A stretch of 64,000 nucleotides of DNA from Coleofasciculus sp937127375 (lineage in GTDB: Bacteria > Cyanobacteriota > Cyanobacteriia > Cyanobacteriales > Coleofasciculaceae). Positions 51,775-59,419 of this stretch are shown piece by piece. Every line of letters starts with the position of its first letter. Position 1 is the stretch's first letter. The position numbers and the translations under genes were made by a program. Location of the stretch: NCBI GenBank assembly GCA_040218875.1, contig JAVJQP010000048.1; one strand, written 5' to 3'. The notes beneath the pieces were generated by a model. It was not told the DNA's origin. It ran no database searches and saw only the letters and a list, made by a program, of their open reading frames with translations.

Positions 51775-52824
51775 TTAACCACATATAAACGCAATTTTTT
51801 TTCGGGCTTCGACATCAAATTTTAATCCCAATTCCATGTCACTGCTTGTCTGTACTGACTCCTGATCAGTATCATCAACCTGAATACTTTTAATCGTTGC
51901 CAATTGACAGTAGGCTTCGCCCATCAGAAAAACACTTGTTCCAACTGATAAAGTTGTTTCCTCTACCTTAGCGACTGCCGCTTTTGATTTCTTAAACCAC
52001 TCCGTAATTTGACCAATTTCTTGAGCCTGACCTGTTGATGTTTGCTGCTTAATGATTTGATAAGTCACCAACTCAGCTAGCGCTTGACACAACGCTTCAA
52101 CAAAATCACATAATTCTAAAAGTTCATTTGCACTTAATATAGTATTTATAAAAGCACCGTATGCGGCATCATTTCTATAGTCAATCAGTTCATTGAGTTC
52201 TCCCTCTGCTGTATTTTCACTTCCTCGAACTTCTTCAACAAAATATTTAATTTTTCTATGTTTTTCAACCCAAGCCCAAGCATTTAGAATACCAGCATCA
52301 GCGAATAATTTTTCTAAGGTGTCTTTGCGTAAGTTCTGCTCATGCAGTAGAAATGCATCCGGCAGGAGTTCATACTTTTCTCCAGTACCACTAGCTCCAT
52401 AAAATAATCCTCTAATAACCTCTTCAACAGAAAGATGTCCAAATCTATTCTTTGTTATATCCAACAGTAACCGAGCTACACCTATTCGATGTGTATTACA
52501 AATTCTATCTCCCAAATCTGCATAAACTGGAAATAAATCTGGCAGAAGTTGTATCCATTCTCGAATTAAGTCTTCAACAAAACGTTCATAAATAGCGTAT
52601 AACCGTGTTACTACAGCACAGTGATCGTAAATTCGCCAATCCTTTGGTTCGGGAGCATCCTGTGTTAGTTGGTCAATGATAGAGTCTGCTTGCGTTCCCC
52701 ATTCTTGTGTGATTATACTCTTATCTCCAAAAGCAGCTCTTATAAGTTTTTCGTTAACTTTAATAATAGAACGGACAGTAGAAATATTTCTCTGTATTGT
52801 CTTCAGAAGCTCCTGAAAAATCAT
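51775..52824 (-). CDS. HEPN domain (MAE_28990/MAE_18760-like) protein with altered active site
   Basis: 349 residues, helical. The N-terminal part (IDQLTQDAPEPKDWRIYDHC, AIYERFVEDLIREWIQLLPD) and the block LNELIDYRNDAAYGAF correspond to MAE_28990-type HEPN domains. In HEPN nucleases the conserved motif is R-N-x-x-x-H; here the position of His is Tyr (RNDAAYG), a single-base change from CAC. The protein may therefore be an inactive HEPN or use another residue. It begins 3 bases after the DUF262 gene's stop, so they form an operon. HEPN-DUF262 pairs are predicted phage-defence units. Confidence 0.7.
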   Translation of the reverse strand: MIFQELLKTIQRNISTVRSIIKVNEKLIRAAFGDKSIITQEWGTQADSIIDQLTQDAPEPKDWRIYDHCAVVTRLYAIYERFVEDLIREWIQLLPDLFPVYADLGDRICNTHRIGVARLLLDITKNRFGHLSVEEVIRGLFYGASGTGEKYELLPDAFLLHEQNLRKDTLEKLFADAGILNAWAWVEKHRKIKYFVEEVRGSENTAEGELNELIDYRNDAAYGAFINTILSANELLELCDFVEALCQALAELVTYQIIKQQTSTGQAQEIGQITEWFKKSKAAVAKVEETTLSVGTSVFLMGEAYCQLATIKSIQVDDTDQESVQTSSDMELGLKFDVEARKKIAFICG

Positions 52825-52827
52825 GAC

Positions 52828-54003
52828 TTACTCGTTGATGACTTGAGCAAGCATATCATCGAATAGTCCGAGTCGTTTCTGAATATCCGCTTTCGTTTTT
52901 CCTCCACCTGTTAAAAGTCTATTTTTGTCTTCTTCAAAGAGTTTTTTGGTTGCTTCAATTACTTTTTGTTTCCGAGCAATTAAAATATTCTCACTATCTA
53001 AATGATTGCTAAACCCTACCATGACTGCTTCGTAATAAGTTTTATATGCCTGATCTTTAAAATTAATGTTTCTTGGTTCAAAGGGTTTAGGATTAAATAA
53101 ATCTTCTCCATATATTCGATAGACAATATTGATTGTTTTCAAGAATATTTTACTTAATACAGCAATATCTTTTCCAGAAAAACTCAAACTTTTAATCATA
53201 TATTTGTCCAGAAACTCTTCTAGTTTTCCATGGAATTTATGAGCGTGTATCAGGGCAAAAAAACGAAGAACAAGTTCCACATCTTCCATTTTTTTATATA
53301 AACTATTTTTCGACTTTGCGTCATGGTCGTTAATAGGGATTCCCCAAGCTTTTGCAAATATGGGATTTTGAGCTAGTTCAAGTAATAGTTTGTTAAAATC
53401 TCCGTAATATAAGCAGTTTCGCACCTCTTGGCGACTTAGATCTACTCCTCCGGTATTCAGGCGTTCAAAGGCAAGCTGTTTTAAATAAAGTGCTTCTTCC
53501 TGATTAGGTGCTGACTCTGTGATCAGCACTATAGAAGAAATAGAGCGACGATCAATCCCTGCCTTAATTTTTTTGGGAAGTTGATTATAAGTGCGTCCTT
53601 CCAGTTCGGGCCAAAGTTCTAAATCTGTCAATTCTAGTTTGTTGTCGTAAAAATCTTGAATGGTAGTGATTCTCTGTTGACCATCCATGACTTCATAAGA
53701 GTTATATTCCTTTTCATACAGAATAATGGGCGGAACAGGAATGTTGATCAGAAATGACTCAATTAGGCGCGATTGCATTTTTTTATTCCAACGAGGTCTA
53801 CGTTGGAAAAATGGTCTAATCTCCATATAGCCAGGTTTTTTGAGCGCATCGGCAAAACTGGGCAGCTTCTCACGATTCATTTCTGTGAGTATTCTTTTTT
53901 CTCGTTTCTCATACTTGGCATTAATCTCATCATCAGACATTTTCTTGGGATCTTTCTCTGGGGGAGTTTCCCACATTGTTTTTTCGGCTGGCGCAAGTGG
54001 CAT
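52828..54003 (-). CDS. DUF262 (ParB-like NTPase fold) protein
   Basis: 391 residues. The DUF262 core is clear: IRPFFQRRPRWNKKMQSRLI, SFLINIPVPPIILYEK, and the signature EVMDGQQRITTIQDFYDNKL (DGQQR). The N-terminal 30 residues are charged (DPKKMSDDEINAKYEKREKR). The rest is helical with no nuclease motif (no DUF1524 HNH). In GmrSD-type and related systems DUF262 senses or hydrolyses a nucleotide and licenses an effector; here the following HEPN gene would be the effector. Start ATG at 54003. Likely two-gene defence operon. Confidence 0.85.
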   Translation of the reverse strand: MPLAPAEKTMWETPPEKDPKKMSDDEINAKYEKREKRILTEMNREKLPSFADALKKPGYMEIRPFFQRRPRWNKKMQSRLIESFLINIPVPPIILYEKEYNSYEVMDGQQRITTIQDFYDNKLELTDLELWPELEGRTYNQLPKKIKAGIDRRSISSIVLITESAPNQEEALYLKQLAFERLNTGGVDLSRQEVRNCLYYGDFNKLLLELAQNPIFAKAWGIPINDHDAKSKNSLYKKMEDVELVLRFFALIHAHKFHGKLEEFLDKYMIKSLSFSGKDIAVLSKIFLKTINIVYRIYGEDLFNPKPFEPRNINFKDQAYKTYYEAVMVGFSNHLDSENILIARKQKVIEATKKLFEEDKNRLLTGGGKTKADIQKRLGLFDDMLAQVINE

Positions 54004-54156
54004 TAGCGATAGACTCCAAAATGGCGTTTATTATCAATTATAGAGATACTGAAGACTAGGGGGCTGCAATGTCCAGTGCCAAGCTAGTGGTGGTGTGTTA
54101 GCGGAGCGTAACTTCTAAGGTTAAATCTTAGTTAATTTTCATAACCCACAACTCAA

Positions 54157-54363
54157 CTAAATATGCCACTCGGCTAACTCTTCCAAGGTGAGGTTTAGCA
54201 AATCACACAACATTTTCATTTGTGCAGGATATAGCTTAGGAATGTGCCTGCCAGCTTCCCAGTTGCTGACAGTTTGATCCGTGACGCCTACCGCATCCGC
54301 TACCTGTTTCTGAGTTAGCCCCAATCGTTTCCTTAGCTGCATCAGCTTACGACCTGAACTCAT
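54157..54363 (-). CDS. XRE-type HTH regulator, paralogue A
   Basis: 68 residues, a single Cro/CI-like helix-turn-helix: LMQLRKRLGLTQKQVADAVG then VTDQTVSNWEAGRHIPKLYP. Its relative at 54379-54585 shares about half the residues, including SNWEAGRHIPKLYP, so the two are a tandem duplication 15 bases apart on the same strand. Probably DNA-binding repressors. Convergent neighbours are the DUF262-HEPN operon (same strand, 150 bases downstream). Their relation to that operon is unproven. Confidence 0.85.
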   Translation of the reverse strand: MSSGRKLMQLRKRLGLTQKQVADAVGVTDQTVSNWEAGRHIPKLYPAQMKMLCDLLNLTLEELAEWHI

Positions 54364-54378
54364 TGCCTCCTGATTGCC

Positions 54379-54585
54379 TTAACTATACTCTGCCAACTCG
54401 TCTAAGGTTAAATCGAGCAAATCACACAATGCTTTCGTCTGGATGGGGTAAAGCTTTGGTATATGTCTGCCAGCTTCCCAATTTTTCACAGTAGTTACCG
54501 TCACACCCAATTGATCAGCGACTTGCTGCTGCGTCAGATGCAGTGATTCACGTTGGCGTTTAAGCTTTTCCCCCACACTCGTCAT
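54379..54585 (-). CDS. XRE-type HTH regulator, paralogue B
   Basis: 68 residues: LKRQRESLHLTQQQVADQLG then VTVTTVKNWEAGRHIPKLYP and ALCDLLDLTLDELAEYS. It precedes paralogue A in the same direction with a 15-base gap, so both are likely cotranscribed. Single-domain; no effector domain. The pair may be co-repressors or a regulator and decoy. Confidence 0.85.
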   Translation of the reverse strand: MTSVGEKLKRQRESLHLTQQQVADQLGVTVTTVKNWEAGRHIPKLYPIQTKALCDLLDLTLDELAEYS

Positions 54586-54744
54586 TACTGTTTTATTCCA
54601 GAATCCTCATGGTTAAATTGACTTAACCAGAATTTGCCCGTAATATAAAGGCAGAACTTCAGATGGTCAGAAAGCCAGTGCATCCCGGCGACCAACCTCT
54701 TAGCACTGGCTCTGGCTCCAATTTCAGATGGAGACACATTTATT

Positions 54745-54945
54745 ATGCCTTACAAACAACGCCTTTATCCTTGGGTGCTGGTTCGCCTGCTACCCAAAAT
54801 GCAAGGAGTCACTGTAGCACAGTATCGTAGCCGTTCCGATGCGGATGGTCATCTGTGCATACTCCGCCGTCTGATGCCGAATGCCCAATTTGTGGTGATG
54901 TTTAATCCGGGCTTACCCCCAGAGAATCAGCCAAACTCGCGCTAG
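54745..54945 (+). CDS. Hypothetical protein (66 aa)
   Basis: 66 residues: MPYKQRLYPWVLVRLLPKMQ, then TVAQYRSRSDADGHLCILRR and FVVMFNPG. Divergent from the XRE pair. The YRSRSDADGHLCILRRL pattern is familiar from small proteins encoded near cyanobacterial plasmid-type regulators, but no domain can be named. Start ATG 54745. Confidence 0.6.
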   Translation: MPYKQRLYPWVLVRLLPKMQGVTVAQYRSRSDADGHLCILRRLMPNAQFVVMFNPGLPPENQPNSR

Positions 54946-54958
54946 CACGTCGGTGGAA

Positions 54959-54978
54959 AGGGCGCACGTCGGTGCGCC
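54959..54978. repeat. GGGCGCAC hairpin repeat, copy 2
   Basis: Reads GGGCGCACGTCGGTGCGCCC, the inverted form of 35815-35834 and likewise followed by CTAC. A partial relative is at 57970. Confidence 0.7.
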
Positions 54979-55106
54979 CCTACGGTTTCCGGGCGTGGGA
55001 CTAATCCATAAATCAATATTCCTCAAACCCTTACATTACATAAGACGTAGCTTGCTTCTTTTCGGAAGCGAGTATAACAAATGACAAATGACGAATGACA
55101 AATGAC

Positions 55107-55328
55107 TTACTCCTTCACAATCTCAAACAAATCCTCTATCAATACATCAAATGTCCGTGCTAACTTCAGCAGCGCCCCAATATCCACCATCGTCATTCCT
55201 GGCGATCGCGCGTAGGTTTTGATGGTACTATAGGGAACCCCAGACCGTTCAGCGACATCCAGCAACGTCCAGTTTTCTCTAGCCGCTAGTTCCCTAATCC
55301 GCAACCGAACTCGTTCGCCTCTTGACAT
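55107..55328 (-). CDS. XRE-type HTH regulator, third
   Basis: 73 residues: LRIRELAARENWTLLDVAER then SGVPYSTIKTYARSPGMTMV and LLKLARTFDVLIEDLFEIV. The fold is the same Cro/CI type but sequence is not close to the two upstream regulators. Divergent from the 145-residue gene by 120 bases, a typical arrangement for a repressor controlling its neighbour and itself. Preceded by an (A)AATGAC heptamer run at its 3' side (55079-55105). Confidence 0.85.
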   Translation of the reverse strand: MSRGERVRLRIRELAARENWTLLDVAERSGVPYSTIKTYARSPGMTMVDIGALLKLARTFDVLIEDLFEIVKE

Positions 55329-55448
55329 AAAGTTTAAATTTCGTCTACACTAAGCAAATTAAAAGCGATCGCACCATTAGGTATGTAGCCAGATTGCGAT
55401 CGCCATATCATATCAAAACACAACCCCATTGTTTGGGGTGCATCTCCT

Positions 55449-55886
55449 ATGTTATCAACACTTCAGGTAAAATCAAGAGCCACTCATCCGTTACAGCGAT
55501 TTGTCACCCGAGAAGCCATTGCGCTTTTGCTCAATCTCCATCCTGACGAGATTTATCGCATTGACTGCTGGCGATATGTGATTCACGTTGTTGGCAAGGG
55601 AGTCAGCACGTTTGTCAGTTATGCCGATATCCCGCCAATTTTAGGTGTAGACTCGCCTACGCTGAAAGATACCCTCTGTTGGCGCAGGCGCTGGCGCAAG
55701 CATAAGTACAAAGCGCCGGACTTTTGGGCGACATTTTATCAACGCAAGTTTCAGCAATCCCTGTCTCTATCAGAACTGTATCAATGGGGGGAGTTGGTGA
55801 ACCGGATTCAATTTGGACTGTCGGGCGCAACTCTAGAATGGCTGCGAAGCATATATAAAAAGGAGAGAGAATCATTCAACTTCTGA
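55449..55886 (+). CDS. Hypothetical protein (145 aa)
   Basis: 145 residues: RFVTREAIALLLNLHPDEIY, RIDCWRYVIHVVGKGVSTFV, FWATFYQRKFQQSLSLSELY and a basic middle (CWRRRWRKHKYKAPDFW). No membrane helix or known motif. Divergent from the third XRE gene, so probably its regulatory target. Function unknown. Confidence 0.6.
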   Translation: MLSTLQVKSRATHPLQRFVTREAIALLLNLHPDEIYRIDCWRYVIHVVGKGVSTFVSYADIPPILGVDSPTLKDTLCWRRRWRKHKYKAPDFWATFYQRKFQQSLSLSELYQWGELVNRIQFGLSGATLEWLRSIYKKERESFNF

Positions 55887-56014
55887 ATAAAACTCTTATC
55901 CAGTCAGCTTTAGCTGACTTGAGCTTTCAGCCTTGGGTTTAAACCCAAGGCGATTGGTGAGGCTGGTGCAAGATGTGAATAAAACTACAATTCCCCACCT
56001 CCGCACCCCAAAAA

Positions 56015-56070
56015 GGGCGGGTTTAGTTCAGTTAGGGGTTTCTGCAAAACGGTATTGGTAAAACCCGCCC
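56015..56070. repeat. GGGCGGGTTT element before typA
   Basis: 56-bp copy with GGGCGGGTTT and AAACCCGCCC ends around TAGGGGTTTCTGCAAAACGG. Lies between the 145-residue gene and typA. Confidence 0.75.
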
Positions 56071-56176
56071 CTACCACCCTGTACCTCTGCTCCCCCGCTC
56101 CCCCTTTGAGTAAGCTACAATTATTAAGAAATCTATAGTAAGATCGACCTCTCTCATCTCACTCCCTAACGCCTTT

Positions 56177-57967
56177 ATGACTCTTCCGATTCGCAACGTT
56201 GCCATTATTGCCCACGTCGATCACGGCAAAACCACCTTGGTTGACGCCCTACTCAAACAATCCGGTATCTTCCGTGAAGGGGAAGAGGTTCCTGATTGCG
56301 TTATGGACTCCAATGATTTGGAGCGAGAGCGGGGAATTACGATTCTGTCTAAAAATACAGCAGTTCACTATAAAGATATCTTAATCAATATTGTCGATAC
56401 TCCCGGTCACGCCGATTTTGGTGGGGAAGTGGAACGGGTATTGGGGATGGTGGATGGTTGTATCCTGATTGTGGATGCCAATGAAGGACCGATGCCGCAA
56501 ACCCGGTTCGTCCTCAAGAAAGCCTTGGAAAAAGGACTGCGCCCGATTGTGGTGGTGAATAAAATTGACCGTCCTCAAGCTGATCCCTACGGTGCTGTGG
56601 ATAAAGTCCTGGATTTGTTTATTGAATTGGGGGCGGATGATGATCAGTGTGAGTTTCCCTATCTGTTTGCGTCTGGGTTACAAGGGTACGCTAAAGCGGA
56701 TTTAAAGGACGAAGGGGTGGATGTGCAACCCTTGTTTGAATCCATCCTGCGCCATGTTCCGCCGCCTGTGGGTGATGTGAGCAAGCCTCTACAATTGCAA
56801 GTCACGACGCTGGATTATTCGGATTATCTGGGTCGAATTGTGATTGGCAAAATCCATAATGGCGTAATTAAAGCGGGTCAGCAAGCGGCTTTAGTTACAG
56901 AAAGCGGGGAAATTGTCAAGACTAAAATTAGCAAACTTATGGGGTTTGAAGGACTCCAGCGGGTTGATTTAGAGGAAGCCTTCGCCGGAAATATTGTCGC
57001 GGTGGCGGGGTTTGCTAATGCCAATATCGGTGAGACGATTACCTGTCCTAATGAACCCCAAGCCTTACCGTTAATTAAGGTGGATGAACCGACATTGCAG
57101 ATGACGTTCTCGGTGAACGATTCGCCATTTGCAGGTCAGGAAGGGGATTACGTCACCTCTCGGCAATTGCGCGATCGCTTGATGCGAGAATTAGAGACGA
57201 ATGTGGCTCTGCGTGTCGATGAAACTGATTCTCCGGATAAATTCTTAGTCTCTGGGCGGGGGGAATTACACCTGGGTATCCTGATTGAAACCATGCGCCG
57301 GGAAGGGTATGAGTTTCAGGTGTCTCAGCCGCAAGTGATTTATCGGGAAGTCAAGGGTCAACCCTGCGAACCTTACGAAGTCTTGGCGCTAGACATTCCC
57401 GAAGAAGCTGTGGGTGGCTGTATTGAACGCTTGGGTCAGCGCAAGGGCGAAATGCAGAATATGCTAGTCAGTGGTAATGGTCGCACGCAATTGGAATTTG
57501 TGGTTCCCGCACGGGGTTTAATTGGCTTCCGGGGTGAATTCATGCGCCTGACGCGGGGGGATGGGATTATGAATCACAGTTTCTTGGATTATCGTCCGCT
57601 TTCCGGTGATGTGGAAACCCGCCGCAATGGGGTGATTATTGCCTTTGAGGAAGGGGTGGCGACTTTCTATTCGTTGAAAAATGGCGAAGACCGAGGGGTA
57701 TTCTTTATTACACCGGGGACGCGGGTGTATAAGGGGATGATTGTTGGCGAACACAACCGTCCTCAAGATTTGGATTTGAATGTTTGTAAGACTAAGCAGT
57801 TAACCAACCATCGTTCCGCCACCGGGGATGAATTGGTGCAGTTGCAAGCGCCAGCCGAGATGAGTTTGGAACGGGCGTTGGAATATATCGGACCGGAAGA
57901 ATTGGTGGAAATCACGCCGCAGTCGGTGCGGTTGCGGAAGGTGACGAAGAAGCTAGTCAGGCGTTAA
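56177..57967 (+). CDS. typA: Translational GTPase TypA/BipA
   Basis: 596 residues. G1 IIAHVDHGKTTLVDALL, G2/G3 ERERGITILSKNT and VDTPGHADFGGEVERVL, G4 VVVNKIDRP, followed by EF-Tu domain II (LQVTTLDYSDYLGRIVIGKI), domains III and V (GRGELHLGILIETMRREGYE; TRRNGVIIAFEEGVA) and the TypA-specific C-terminal domain (VCKTKQLTNHRSATGDELV). A ribosome-binding GTPase needed under stress and for 50S assembly. Complete, normal length. Start ATG 56177. Confidence 0.97.
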   Translation: MTLPIRNVAIIAHVDHGKTTLVDALLKQSGIFREGEEVPDCVMDSNDLERERGITILSKNTAVHYKDILINIVDTPGHADFGGEVERVLGMVDGCILIVDANEGPMPQTRFVLKKALEKGLRPIVVVNKIDRPQADPYGAVDKVLDLFIELGADDDQCEFPYLFASGLQGYAKADLKDEGVDVQPLFESILRHVPPPVGDVSKPLQLQVTTLDYSDYLGRIVIGKIHNGVIKAGQQAALVTESGEIVKTKISKLMGFEGLQRVDLEEAFAGNIVAVAGFANANIGETITCPNEPQALPLIKVDEPTLQMTFSVNDSPFAGQEGDYVTSRQLRDRLMRELETNVALRVDETDSPDKFLVSGRGELHLGILIETMRREGYEFQVSQPQVIYREVKGQPCEPYEVLALDIPEEAVGGCIERLGQRKGEMQNMLVSGNGRTQLEFVVPARGLIGFRGEFMRLTRGDGIMNHSFLDYRPLSGDVETRRNGVIIAFEEGVATFYSLKNGEDRGVFFITPGTRVYKGMIVGEHNRPQDLDLNVCKTKQLTNHRSATGDELVQLQAPAEMSLERALEYIGPEELVEITPQSVRLRKVTKKLVRR

Positions 57968-58101
57968 CGTAGGGGCGCATAGACGTGCATCTGCGTCAAC
58001 TTAAGACTTTGTATTACTAGCGCTCAAAGTTTAGATCCCCCTAAATCCCCCTTCAAAAGGGGGACTTTGATTACAGCAGTTTTTAACGTAGGCGCGGAAG
58101 T

Positions 58102-58129
58102 CCTCACCCTCAACGTCAGTAGGGTGAGG
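58102..58129. repeat. Hairpin with 9-bp stem, IS605 right-end-like
   Basis: CCTCACCCT / AGGGTGAGG with a 10-base loop, flanked by GTC on the left and ATGGAC on the right. In shape it resembles IS200/IS605 right ends, which close with a GC-rich hairpin followed by ATGTCAA-like bases. Alternatively the terminator of typA. Confidence 0.4.
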
Positions 58130-58179
58130 ATGGACAGCGGGAAATCGGAAGTATGAAGATTTCCAAATACTTTTAGCGC

Positions 58180-58590
58180 TATAATGGCAGCAACCCTCCT
58201 AGGTCTACCTTCTAATGCATGGGAAGACAGATGGCTGGGCTAGGTGTGATAGAGATGTAGTCCTTGCGCGGCTCGGAACTCGACCACCGTTCGCTTTTTA
58301 GCGTCCTCCAAAAGAATAGCGCAAGATGCCCAATGGCATTACTCGGTTAGTACAGACGCTTGCACTTGCGCGTCTCTACAACCACAAACCGCGAAAATCA
58401 AGCGGACTAACAAAATATCACTGTCTGCGGAAGGCGGACGGCTGCCTGTTGACGCCCTTGTAAGACCAATGGAGGGCAACCTTTAGAGGCGTTGGCGGAT
58501 GAAACGGGAAACCCTGAAGACGAATAAGACCGTCATTGTTTAGCTAAGTTAGAAGCCCTAACTTGCTTCGCTGAAGTTAGGGTACTTCAC
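58180..58590 (+). mobile_element. Putative TnpB-less IS605-family relic with guide-RNA-like 3' end
   Basis: Towards 3' the DNA shows GGCTGCCTGTTGACGCCC, GGAGGGCAACC, GATGAAACGGGAAACCCTGA and a terminal hairpin CCCTAACTT / AAGTTAGGG (58556-58582) followed by TACTTCAC, the order seen at the 3' end of many cyanobacterial TnpB elements, where the guide RNA is encoded. No tnpB frame is found in this or any other frame. Boundaries are approximate. The call is from recall of such ends and needs a structural search. Confidence 0.35.
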
Positions 58591-58890
58591 GCTAGTAGAC
58601 TAAAGACAATGACTGCGCCCAAAAGCAAGCCGATATAATTTTGTATTCCATAAACGTGAAAAGCGCTGTAATTTCTGGTTCCCCCCTTTTTAAGGGGGGC
58701 TAGGGGGGATCTATTATTAATATTAAGTAAGGGTTTTAGACTTAAGTTGACACCAATGGGCAATGCTGTACCCCTACTGACAGGAATACAATAATTGTTA
58801 GTCCAGATAATTTTTTTGGGTTAAAATTGCTACGCCTTTCCAAGGATCTGGGTCAGGATATCCCTATCTCCCCCATCTCCCCTATCTCCC

Positions 58891-59388
58891 TCATTCCTCC
58901 ACTCCCACAATCACCGCCAACGCCTCAGCATATTGCTGTAACTCCTTTCCCAGTATTAGCAACTCCTCATACATCTGAGGTTCTAACGACCAATTTTTCT
59001 CATGCTGTTTGGGACTCGTTGTGTCAGGTTTCTGGGCTTCCCAGGTTTGTAATAACGGATGCCATTTTGATAGAAAGGGGCGCAATCCTTTATTGAGAAC
59101 CGCGATCGCAATTCCGCCAACAGATTTAGAAGAGATGCCCACATCGGGACCCGCGTCTCTGAGGATTTGCCGGGTAATCGCAAACATACTATAGAGAGAA
59201 TTGAGCGCTTCTCGCAGCAGTCCTTGGTCGGCTTCTAGGGATTGTACCGTGATGCGAGTGACCAGTTCAACGTAGAGTGACCAAGCGGCTTTGCGTTCGG
59301 TTTCATCGGCTTCCCATTCCGCACCGCCGATGCCAAATGGGAGGCTGACAGAGACTTTTTTTAATTTGGCGGGGTCTTGTTTGGGCAT
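58891..59388 (-). CDS. Conserved protein downstream of the STAND gene
   Basis: 165 residues: KKVSVSLPFGIGGAEWEADE, RKAAWSLYVELVTRITVQSL, LREALNSLYSMFAITRQILR and GGIAIAVLNKGLRPFLSKWH, mostly helical, no membrane helix or catalytic motif. The gene starts 31 bases after the STAND NTPase stop on the same strand, so cotranscription is likely. I recall similar proteins beside cyanobacterial conflict genes but cannot name the family. Possibly an accessory or effector. Confidence 0.65.
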   Translation of the reverse strand: MPKQDPAKLKKVSVSLPFGIGGAEWEADETERKAAWSLYVELVTRITVQSLEADQGLLREALNSLYSMFAITRQILRDAGPDVGISSKSVGGIAIAVLNKGLRPFLSKWHPLLQTWEAQKPDTTSPKQHEKNWSLEPQMYEELLILGKELQQYAEALAVIVGVEE

Positions 59389-59419
59389 TGGTTTATTTCT
59401 TTGATGAATTCATTCGTTT

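Larger units (their letters stand above)
57968..58890. other. Long non-coding region rich in repeats and IS-like relics
   Basis: 920 bases without a supported gene. Contents: the CCCCCTAAATCCCCC hairpin repeat (58034-58070), an IS605-like hairpin (58102-58129), a structured stretch (58180-58590, see separate entry), and a second CCCCCCTTTTTAAGGGGGG hairpin (58681-58711). Confidence 0.6.
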
